From the NCBI GenBank assembly GCA_002329125.1, contig DCXX01000121.1, forward strand, positions 13,765-25,393: 11,629 bases of DNA, given 5' to 3'. How positions within the stretch are numbered: position 1 is the first letter of the stretch; the number at the start of each line of letters is the position of its first letter. Below are positions 1 through 6,557 of this stretch, piece after piece. This DNA is from Fidelibacterota bacterium UBA2125 (GTDB taxonomy: Bacteria; Fidelibacterota; Marinisomatia; Marinisomatales; S15-B10). The position numbers were made by a program, and so were the translations under genes. The notes beneath the pieces were generated by a model. It saw nothing but the letters and a program-made list of their open reading frames with translations. It ran no database searches and was not told the DNA's origin.

Positions 1-1239
1 GTCCTCAAAGACCGGTTCAGAGTGGCACTCATAACAGGTGCTCCCTCATTTAATACCCGTTTTCTCAAGCTTGTTCTGGAGAGTGAGCCAAAACTATCGG
101 TGGAACACTTCATTCAGCGAATGAATGAATGGGAACCGGCAATTGCCAATTTCTGGCGGCAGTCTTATGATCTGATTATACTAGACAATTTTCCGACCTC
201 AACCATACCCAGCAGATGGTCCACTGACTTGTCTCGGAAATTGGGACGAGGTAGAACTGCTATTGTCTTGGTTGCTGGTGAAGCCCTTGTTGAAGATAAG
301 TTGTTAGCCTATCTACCTATCTTTGGATTGCAGCCTTTCGGTGAAGAAATTGGGTTGGGAAGTCAGTTTTCTGTGGAGGCCGTTCCCGAAAGCAACGATC
401 CGATGAAGATTTTCGAGTTAGATTGGTCACAGTTTCCACCACTTTCACCGAAAATCTCAGTAGAACCGGGGGCGGAAGGAATGACCACCACAGCCCAACT
501 TTCAACTCTGTCACCTGTTCCTCTCATTATTACGGGGAAAATTCCCAGTTTTGACCAAAAAAACCAAACTGTGAGGCGTTCTGTTTTTACCTCAGCTGAT
601 CTTTGGCAACTCTATTTTCGGGGAAAGGGCGCTGAGGTTAATAGTGCTGTGAAAGATTACTGGGCAAGCCTGTTTAGATGGTTAGTGGCCATGAGCGGTG
701 AAGAAGACCGCTATTTCCGCATGACAAAATCGGCCTTCCAGCGAGGGGAGGAAGTGATGATCGAAGGAACATTTCCTCGCCTCAACACGAAGCAGTTGCA
801 AGAGGGAATATGGTGGCGCATATTGCATCCCGATATGGGAGAGACTCTTGTCCCTTTATCTAAAGAAGATGCAAATGATATGTGGAAAGGTTCTTTCATT
901 GCCGCGGAGCCCGGTCGATACCAATATTGGACATTTATGGGTGATGAACAGTTCTCAATAGAGGAACCTCACGGCATTTTTCTCGTTGAACAGGCACTGT
1001 TAGAGCTAAAAAATGTTTATTTGGACAAAGAATCTCTGGAGGGCATCTCAGAATCGACGGGTGGTGGCTACATGCCGTGGTCCGAAAGGTTGAATCTAAT
1101 TGATCGGTTGTCAATCAAATCTCGCAAAGAAGTCTTTTCTCAGACCGTTGACCTATCTCACTGGCCCCCATTCCTTATCTTGCTTGTGGTTTTTCTCGCA
1201 GCAGAATGGGCTTTGAGGCGCGGCAGAGGACTTCAGTAA
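1..1239 (+). CDS. C-terminal part of a membrane-anchored protein, possibly GATase1/VWA-like (5' end outside window)
   Basis: The frame is open from base 1, and the residues before the first in-window GTG (base 22) continue smoothly into a beta-strand-like VALITGAPSFNTRFLK segment. The gene therefore most likely starts upstream and 412 residues are visible. That segment and the later YDLIILDNF resemble the Rossmann-like, class I glutamine-amidotransferase-type domain of large bacterial membrane proteins that often also carry VWA domains; this is pattern memory, not a search result. The middle (about residues 240-330) looks like beta-rich extracytoplasmic domains. A single hydrophobic helix lies near residues 389-404, followed by the basic tail RRGRG, suggesting a C-terminal anchor with its tail in the cytoplasm. 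No catalytic Cys-His pair is evident. A 72-base gap separates it from ugd, and nothing in it suggests a role in polysaccharide synthesis. Coding status is firm; the family is tentative. Confidence 0.55.
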   Translation, partial: VLKDRFRVALITGAPSFNTRFLKLVLESEPKLSVEHFIQRMNEWEPAIANFWRQSYDLIILDNFPTSTIPSRWSTDLSRKLGRGRTAIVLVAGEALVEDKLLAYLPIFGLQPFGEEIGLGSQFSVEAVPESNDPMKIFELDWSQFPPLSPKISVEPGAEGMTTTAQLSTLSPVPLIITGKIPSFDQKNQTVRRSVFTSADLWQLYFRGKGAEVNSAVKDYWASLFRWLVAMSGEEDRYFRMTKSAFQRGEEVMIEGTFPRLNTKQLQEGIWWRILHPDMGETLVPLSKEDANDMWKGSFIAAEPGRYQYWTFMGDEQFSIEEPHGIFLVEQALLELKNVYLDKESLEGISESTGGGYMPWSERLNLIDRLSIKSRKEVFSQTVDLSHWPPFLILLVVFLAAEWALRRGRGLQ

Positions 1240-1250
1240 GTTTTTTCACT

Positions 1251-1272
1251 AACTGTTTGTCATTCCACAGTT
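1251..1272. promoter_or_regulatory. Inverted repeat AACTGT-N10-ACAGTT upstream of ugd
   Basis: Two perfect 6-base arms (1251-1256 and 1267-1272) are separated by 10 bases. No T-tract follows on either strand (a T6 run precedes it at 1241-1246), so it is a poor intrinsic terminator. The right arm overlaps the candidate -35 element, as an operator would. TGT-N10-ACA spacing is common for dimeric helix-turn-helix regulators. A 6-base dyad can also occur by chance, so confidence is low. Confidence 0.25.
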
Positions 1273-1299
1273 GATGTCATACTTTCCCGCCATTATTAA
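1271..1299 (+). promoter_or_regulatory. Candidate sigma70-type promoter for the polysaccharide operon
   Basis: TTGATG (1271-1276) and TATTAA (1294-1299) are separated by exactly 17 bases; each matches 4 of 6 consensus positions. A start about 7 bases downstream would fall near 1306, only a few bases before the GTG of ugd (1312), implying an almost leaderless mRNA. That agrees with the absence of a Shine-Dalgarno sequence there. This is the only clear gap before the run of overlapping genes, so a promoter is expected somewhere in it. The exact assignment is a guess. Confidence 0.3.
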
Positions 1300-1311
1300 C
1301 GGATATCTGCA

Positions 1312-2628
1312 GTGAAAAAGATTACAGTAATTGGCACGGGCTACGTTGGGCTAGTGAGCGGATCAGGATTGGCAGACTTTGGAAATAATGTTACCTGTGT
1401 CGACGTAAACGGCAAGCGAATTAAATCACTTTCTTCCGGGCACATTCCATTCTTTGAGCCCGGGCTTACTGAAATTGTTGAGAGGAATACGGCTGCGGGT
1501 CGTCTCTATTTCAGTACAGACGTGATCGGGTCCATTTCAGAGGCCGATGTCATATTCATTGCTGTCTGGACTCCTATGGATAGTGACGGCAGTGCAGATC
1601 TTTCCGCCATAAAGGATGTTTCCAAAACAATTGGTGAGAACATCAAATCCTATACCCTTATTGCTACCAAGAGCACGGTTCCTATCGGGACAGGAGAGAT
1701 AATTAATTCGATCATTTCTGAACATGCGCCGCAAAGGACCATATTTGATGTTGTGTCGAATCCGGAATTTCTCAGGGAAGGTTCCGCCGTTCGCGATTTT
1801 CTTCTCCCGAACCGTGTTATCATTGGTACAGATTCAGACCAGGCTATCGAAATTATGCGTGAGATATATCGACCGCTATTTTTAAATGAAACGCCATTTA
1901 TTTTTTCGGATATCCCAACAGCTGAGACAATAAAATATGCATCAAATGCTTTTTTGGCTGTAAAGGTTTCCTACATTAATGAATTGGCTAATTTGTGTGA
2001 TGCCACAGGCGCTGATATTCATGTAGTAGCAAGAGCAATGGGTTTGGACGGACGAATCAGCCCCAAGTTTCTCCATCCCGGTCCCGGTTTTGGTGGTTCC
2101 TGTTTCCCGAAAGATACTAGAGCGCTAATTCATTCTGCTGAGGCAGAAGGTGTGGAACTTAAAGTTGTGAAAGCAGCTGCCGATGCCAACGAAGTCCAGA
2201 TTGATGTTATTATCAAAAAGTTGGAGCAGCTGACCGGCAACTCACTTAATGATGAGAGAGTAGCAGTTTTGGGGCTCGCGTTCAAGGCAAATACGGATGA
2301 TATCCGGGAATCGCGTGCTGTTGTGATGGTAGACTATCTTCTATCTCGGGAAGCTGAAGTGGCTGTGTTTGATCCGGCCGCCATGAGTAACATGAAACAG
2401 TTATATCCGGACTTGGATTATGCCGAATCTATTGAATCGGCTGTAAGGGGAGCTTCAGCAGTTTTAGTAATGACAGACTGGAACGAATTCAGGGGCATGG
2501 ATCTGGCACATATTGGTGAATTAATGGACAAAAAAGTGATTGTTGATGCAAAGAATTTGCTGAGCCGTGAACAACTTGCGGAAAATGGATTTGCATTTGA
2601 GGGAGTGGGGCGGCCCTACAATGGATGA
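1312..2628 (+). CDS. ugd: UDP-glucose 6-dehydrogenase
   Basis: Cytoplasmic enzyme that oxidises UDP-glucose to UDP-glucuronate with two NAD+, a precursor of acidic polysaccharides. The 438-residue length is normal for the family. The N-terminal NAD domain opens with the GTGYVGLV loop (about residues 8-15). The central domain carries the catalytic-Cys motif FGGSCFPKD with Cys264, and LGLAFKANTDDIRESRA opens the C-terminal UDP-binding domain. VSNPEFLREGSA is also typical. One oddity: the nucleotide-contacting motif normally read as AVGTP or ATP is AVWTP, with Trp at residue 86. Translation starts at GTG 1312 with no clear ribosome-binding site; the residues after it match the usual family N-terminus. 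The stop overlaps the next gene's start (ATGA), implying translational coupling. GDP-mannose dehydrogenase is a less likely alternative, since the overall pattern fits the UDP-glucose enzyme. Confidence 0.95.
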   Translation: MKKITVIGTGYVGLVSGSGLADFGNNVTCVDVNGKRIKSLSSGHIPFFEPGLTEIVERNTAAGRLYFSTDVIGSISEADVIFIAVWTPMDSDGSADLSAIKDVSKTIGENIKSYTLIATKSTVPIGTGEIINSIISEHAPQRTIFDVVSNPEFLREGSAVRDFLLPNRVIIGTDSDQAIEIMREIYRPLFLNETPFIFSDIPTAETIKYASNAFLAVKVSYINELANLCDATGADIHVVARAMGLDGRISPKFLHPGPGFGGSCFPKDTRALIHSAEAEGVELKVVKAAADANEVQIDVIIKKLEQLTGNSLNDERVAVLGLAFKANTDDIRESRAVVMVDYLLSREAEVAVFDPAAMSNMKQLYPDLDYAESIESAVRGASAVLVMTDWNEFRGMDLAHIGELMDKKVIVDAKNLLSREQLAENGFAFEGVGRPYNG

Positions 2629-3107
2629 AAATTGAAGGTGTAGTTGTTAAGGAATTGGTGGTTCACGAAGACATTCCTGATGCGGATGAGAACGTTGCTA
2701 AGTCGGGCTTTCTTATGGAAGTGCTGAGAAATGACGATGGTCTCCTTCGTAAATTTGGACAATCCACCTTTACGGTTGCCTATAAGGATACTATCAAAGC
2801 TTTTCACTGGCACAAAAAACAGGACGACTTGTGGTTTGTGGCGTCCGGCAAGGCATATATTGTTCTTCACGATTTAAGGCAAAAATCCTCCACATGTGGT
2901 ACCACTGAAACGGTGATGGCGGGAGAAGGTGACTACAAATTAATCGTAATCCCCGTTGGTGTTGCCCACGGATACAAGGTGGTGAGTGAAGAGCCGGTTC
3001 TCCTTTTTTATCATACTACAGAAAGTTACGATCCGGATAACCCCGATGAGGAAAGGATACCTTATAATGATCCAGCCATCGGTTTTGACTGGGGATCGAT
3101 TGCATGA
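2625..3107 (+). CDS. rmlC: RmlC-like dTDP-4-keto-6-deoxyglucose epimerase (short form)
   Basis: A single cupin domain of 160 residues. The family epimerises C3 and/or C5 of dTDP-4-dehydro-6-deoxyglucose, the RmlB product, and rmlB is the next gene. Visible marks are the active-site strand KAFHWH (His61, His63), matching RGLHYQ of classical RmlC; IPVGVAHGY (110-117), matching IPPGFAHG; the Tyr-containing YHTTESYDP stretch; and PYNDPAIGFDW near the end. Differences from the usual enzyme (about 180 residues) are Lys in place of the Arg of RGLH, and an end just after GFDW, with no C-terminal SxKD segment. It overlaps ugd by 4 bases and rmlB by 4 bases. Full epimerisation to the rhamnose precursor is therefore uncertain; a single-position epimerase or a related keto-sugar isomerase is possible. 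Confidence 0.75.
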   Translation: MKIEGVVVKELVVHEDIPDADENVAKSGFLMEVLRNDDGLLRKFGQSTFTVAYKDTIKAFHWHKKQDDLWFVASGKAYIVLHDLRQKSSTCGTTETVMAGEGDYKLIVIPVGVAHGYKVVSEEPVLLFYHTTESYDPDNPDEERIPYNDPAIGFDWGSIA

Positions 3108-4123
3108 AAACATACTTGGTTACCGGAGGTTCAGGCTTTATCGGAAGCAATTTTGTTCGACAGATGCTTCAGAATGACACCGATTGTCATATTGTAAATC
3201 TGGACAAACTCACCTATGCTGGCAACCCTGCGAACCTAGTTGATGTTGAAATGGATGAGCGGTATAGTTTTGTGCATGGTGATATTTGTGATACTGATGT
3301 AGTGCGGCAGATTTTCCACGAGCACAAACCTCAAATAATAATCAATTTCGCAGCTGAAACCCACGTAGACCGTTCCATCGGTTCCCCGGATGACTTTATC
3401 AAGACAGATGTATTTGGTGTCTTTACTTTGCTTGAAGCTTCGAAAGAATTTGGTGTTGATCTCTTTCTTCAGATCAGCACCGATGAAGTTTACGGAAGCA
3501 TCGCAGAGGGGAGTTTCTGCGAGGGCGACCCTTTGCTGCCCAGCAGTCCCTATTCGGCTAGTAAGGCTGGAGGAGACCGGCTTGCCTATTCGTATTATGT
3601 CACCTACAATCTTCCTGTTATTATCACTCGCGCCAGTAACAATTATGGTCCGTTCCAGTATCCTGAGAAACTTATCTCACTCTTTGTTACCAACGCTCTT
3701 GAGGATAGAGACTTACCTGTCTACGGTGATGGGAAAAATGTCCGTGACTGGCTTTATGTGTCTGATCACTGTTCTGCCGTTCATTTTATCATTGAAAACG
3801 GAAAATTGGGAGAAGTCTACAATGTGGGTGGCGGCAACGAACTTCAGAACATCCATATTACGCATCAGATACTGGAACAGCTGGGAAAATCCGCCGATCT
3901 TATCAAATTTGTGGAAGATCGGAAAGGACACGATTTGCGATACTCTCTAGACTGTTCAAAACTAAATCAGCTTGGTTGGATCCCGGAGCACAGCTTTGAT
4001 GAGGCGTTGGCTGAAACCATCCAGTGGTATCAGTCCAATGAGGCGTGGTGGGCACCGATCAAATCTGGAAAGTTCAGAGAATATTACAAATCTCACTACA
4101 ACATGGCCTATGAAGGTGAATAA
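3104..4123 (+). CDS. rmlB: dTDP-glucose 4,6-dehydratase
   Basis: NAD-dependent extended short-chain dehydrogenase (339 residues, normal length) that converts dTDP-glucose to dTDP-4-keto-6-deoxyglucose, the branch point for rhamnose and other deoxysugars. The sequence shows the glycine-rich NAD motif GGSGFIGSN (about 8-16), AAETHVDRSI, the dehydratase Asp127-Glu128 pair in STDEVYG, the catalytic Tyr150-xxx-Lys154 in PYSASKAG, and the family signature ASNNYGPFQYPEKLI. Its start overlaps the rmlC-like stop by 4 bases, and the last 14 bases overlap the start of the exporter gene. No rmlA (dTDP-glucose synthase) or rmlD (reductase) is in the window, so the final sugar cannot be named. Confidence 0.95.
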   Translation: MKTYLVTGGSGFIGSNFVRQMLQNDTDCHIVNLDKLTYAGNPANLVDVEMDERYSFVHGDICDTDVVRQIFHEHKPQIIINFAAETHVDRSIGSPDDFIKTDVFGVFTLLEASKEFGVDLFLQISTDEVYGSIAEGSFCEGDPLLPSSPYSASKAGGDRLAYSYYVTYNLPVIITRASNNYGPFQYPEKLISLFVTNALEDRDLPVYGDGKNVRDWLYVSDHCSAVHFIIENGKLGEVYNVGGGNELQNIHITHQILEQLGKSADLIKFVEDRKGHDLRYSLDCSKLNQLGWIPEHSFDEALAETIQWYQSNEAWWAPIKSGKFREYYKSHYNMAYEGE

Positions 4124-5153
4124 GTACTTTTTAACACTTTTGGTGCAGGTCGTTTTTCTTTTTGGTCAAACCAATCAGCAGATACCGCTGCCGCCCACGG
4201 GCGCGGAACCGCAGACGCCCATTCTCTATCGGGAATACGATACAGTTCCCCTTGCCTTAGAGCAACCCATTGATCCAAAGAACTACGTTTTGGGTCCCGG
4301 AGACCGTTTGAGAATCAACATCAGTGGCGGCGTGTTCGAAGAGCCCATCACCGGCGAATGGTCTCTGGAAAACATCGACAATTACATTTTAGTGGACCCC
4401 ACCGGAAATCTCATCATTCCACGTTTCGGCTCACTCAATGTTCTGGGGATGACCCTGGCGGATTTGCAAAATGAAGTTTCTCGACGTGCAAAAGACCAGA
4501 TATACGAAGAGGCTCAAGTGGCTGTGAACCTTATTCGCGTGAGGACATTTCGGATTCTCACTTACGGTGCCGTTAACCAACCCGGCTTTATCACTGTAAC
4601 GCCTGTCACCAGACTGTTCGACTGCCTGCGCTACGCTAAAGGTGTGCATAAATACGCCCACAGTGATCTTGTCTACCTGAATAGAGATGGAGAACGTACT
4701 CCTATTAATCTAAAAACGTTTTTGGCGGAGGGTGATCTTCAAAGTAATCCGGTGGTTAGAGAAGGAGATCGGATTTATGTCCCCTTCAATGACGAAATGG
4801 CGACCCAGGCCAGAGTCTTCACAGAATACAACAATAATGAGGTTATTGTTACAGGGTTTGTCCGGTCACCACGACGGTTGACACATATTCCTGGCTATAG
4901 CGCCCGGGATTACATCGCCATGGCTGGAGGCATTCTTGATATTGGTAATGAGTCCGGATGCAGGATCATTCGGGCCGATGGCTCACAGCTTCGACGTGCT
5001 CTTGATGAAATTGTGAAACCCGGCGATATAATAGATGTGCCAGAAGCTGCTAAGAGTAAACTATTCAAAAACATGGGCGCTATTCAGTCACTTACCAGTT
5101 TGGCGAGTCTTATCCTTGCCTGGATGGCTATAGATCGCACTACCTCCCCCTGA
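4110..5153 (+). CDS. Wza-like outer-membrane polysaccharide export protein
   Basis: Predicted periplasmic/outer-membrane export protein of 347 residues. I chose the ATG at 4110, inside the 3' end of rmlB, because it yields a Sec-type signal peptide (basic KVNK, then a hydrophobic core to about residue 19); an in-frame ATG further upstream would add residues encoded out of frame within rmlB. No lipobox Cys follows the core, unlike the lipoprotein Wza. The poly_export domain starts at YVLGPGDRL (59-67) and runs to about 145. Two SLBB-type domains follow, near 147-225 (GAVNQPGFITV) and 245-325 (VTGFVRSPRRL). The C-terminus ends in a hydrophobic stretch (about 326-342) that may span or lie on the outer membrane, as the C-terminal helix does in Wza. 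The stop adjoins the co-polymerase gene, its expected partner. Confidence 0.9.
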   Translation: MKVNKYFLTLLVQVVFLFGQTNQQIPLPPTGAEPQTPILYREYDTVPLALEQPIDPKNYVLGPGDRLRINISGGVFEEPITGEWSLENIDNYILVDPTGNLIIPRFGSLNVLGMTLADLQNEVSRRAKDQIYEEAQVAVNLIRVRTFRILTYGAVNQPGFITVTPVTRLFDCLRYAKGVHKYAHSDLVYLNRDGERTPINLKTFLAEGDLQSNPVVREGDRIYVPFNDEMATQARVFTEYNNNEVIVTGFVRSPRRLTHIPGYSARDYIAMAGGILDIGNESGCRIIRADGSQLRRALDEIVKPGDIIDVPEAAKSKLFKNMGAIQSLTSLASLILAWMAIDRTTSP

Positions 5154-5156
5154 TTG

Positions 5157-6557
5157 ATGGTTAATCTCACTGAGCACGAACGAAAGGTTTACGATTTGAT
5201 CCAACAGTATCCTGAGATACTGACCGATCGTGAGGTACGCAGCAAAATTGCGGGGCAGAACGGCATGACGGAAAAAACACTACGCAATCGAATTGGTGAA
5301 CTGCGCCGTTTCGGGCTTGTGACCAAAGATGGATCTTCGAAGGAGTTAGCCAATCAAGCTGATGAACATGATAACATTTTTCTTCTTTGGAAAAGAAGAA
5401 AATTCATTACAAAAAATGTTATCTGGGTTGGTTTAGCTTCAGTCATTATTTCGCTTTTTCTTCCCAAGTGGTATGCCTCTAAGGCGGTGATTCTTTCCTC
5501 TGGTGCGGGCAGATTTAGTCTCATTTCAGCATTTGCGGACCTTCCGCTCAATGAATTCGGTTTTTCTCCTGTAAATGAGGATATCAACAGTTTTATCTCA
5601 ATTCTTGTGAGCCGAAGTGTGAAAGAGTGGATGGTTGAGAAATTCGATCTGGTGGAGCGATATGGCACCCGAGATATTGAATTTGCCATGGAAGCTTTTG
5701 AGGGAAATACGGAACTCCGTGTTACCGATGAAGGTGCACTGGCTATTACCGTTATGGATCGAGATCCTAAGCTCGCGCAGCAGATGGTTCAAGAAATGTT
5801 AAACCAGCTCGATCTCCTTAACCGCCGTTTGAGCCGGGAACAGGGGAAATACAACCGCCAATTTCTCGAGGAACGACTGGAGCAAAACAAAATAGACTTA
5901 GCTATAGCTGAGGAAAAATTAAAACTATTTCAACAGCAGACAGGTGTGGTCGATATTCTTACTCAAGTTACAGCACAATTAGAGGCCTACGGGCAACTTC
6001 ATTCTCAGGAATTGCAAGCCTATACCGAACTCTATTCCCAAAGGGCCCAGACAGAAGTTCAACTGAATACAATGAGGGCCACGTTAATGGCGGACAATCC
6101 CACCATAAGGCACTATGAAGTTATGTATGGAGAGCAGGATAAGCAGTTAAGCACTTTGAGTCAGAAACTGGACCGAGAATTAGAGAATCTTCTATTAAGC
6201 TCCGATAATGCAACTGGGGAAGCATCTTCAAATGAATCTTCTGAAGATATTTGGGTCTCTATGGGTAGTTTTCCGGACCTTGCTATGAGAAGTGCTCGTC
6301 TCATGAGAGAAGTGGAAGTCCAAGGGAAACTATTAGAAATTTTAGTTCCACAATACGAACAGGCACGGATGGAAGAGAGCAAAAACATTCCTACTCTTCA
6401 GGTCATTGATGAACCAAAAGTTCCATTAAATAAAGCAAAGCCTAAGAGAATGTTAATTGTGCTTGGAGCAGTTTTTATGGCTGCCATATTTTCATCCGGA
6501 TATGTTCTTGTTGAATATCACACCCGTGATTTGAGAAAAAGGCTTGGTTCTATTTAG
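5157..6557 (+). CDS. Wzz-type polysaccharide co-polymerase with N-terminal winged helix-turn-helix
   Basis: Inner-membrane chain-length regulator of 466 residues. The C-terminal 380 or so residues are a standard co-polymerase: membrane helix 1 near 85-102 followed by LPKWYAS, a Wzz domain, a periplasmic helical/coiled-coil region (about 215-345), a polar loop rich in Ser, Asn and Glu, then PKVPLNKAKPKR just before membrane helix 2 (about 432-452). No tyrosine-kinase domain or Tyr-rich tail follows. The unusual part is residues 4-59, which read as a winged helix-turn-helix: LTEHERKVYDLI, then TDREVRSKIAG, then a probable recognition helix TEKTLRNRIGELRRFGLV and a short wing. With this topology the domain is cytoplasmic, linked to helix 1 by about 25 residues. 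An alternative TTG start (5154) directly follows the previous stop; ATG 5157 is preferred. The upstream bases are pyrimidine-rich (CCTCCCCC) with no Shine-Dalgarno, so coupling to the upstream gene is likely. Confidence 0.88.
   Translation: MVNLTEHERKVYDLIQQYPEILTDREVRSKIAGQNGMTEKTLRNRIGELRRFGLVTKDGSSKELANQADEHDNIFLLWKRRKFITKNVIWVGLASVIISLFLPKWYASKAVILSSGAGRFSLISAFADLPLNEFGFSPVNEDINSFISILVSRSVKEWMVEKFDLVERYGTRDIEFAMEAFEGNTELRVTDEGALAITVMDRDPKLAQQMVQEMLNQLDLLNRRLSREQGKYNRQFLEERLEQNKIDLAIAEEKLKLFQQQTGVVDILTQVTAQLEAYGQLHSQELQAYTELYSQRAQTEVQLNTMRATLMADNPTIRHYEVMYGEQDKQLSTLSQKLDRELENLLLSSDNATGEASSNESSEDIWVSMGSFPDLAMRSARLMREVEVQGKLLEILVPQYEQARMEESKNIPTLQVIDEPKVPLNKAKPKRMLIVLGAVFMAAIFSSGYVLVEYHTRDLRKRLGSI

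Noticed and set aside
557..563. A7 run in the first gene as a frameshift site
   Set aside because: The frame reads through without disruption on both sides and nothing suggests a second product.
1241..1272. Intrinsic terminator after the first gene
   Set aside because: The T6 run precedes the 6-base stem instead of following it, and the stem is weak with a 10-base loop.
3390..3950. 186-residue plus-strand open frame inside rmlB
   Set aside because: It lies wholly within the well-supported rmlB gene in another frame and has no recognisable domain pattern.
3972..4109. Longer N-terminus for the Wza-like protein
   Set aside because: These 46 residues are out-of-frame rmlB sequence and would bury the signal peptide that begins at ATG 4110.
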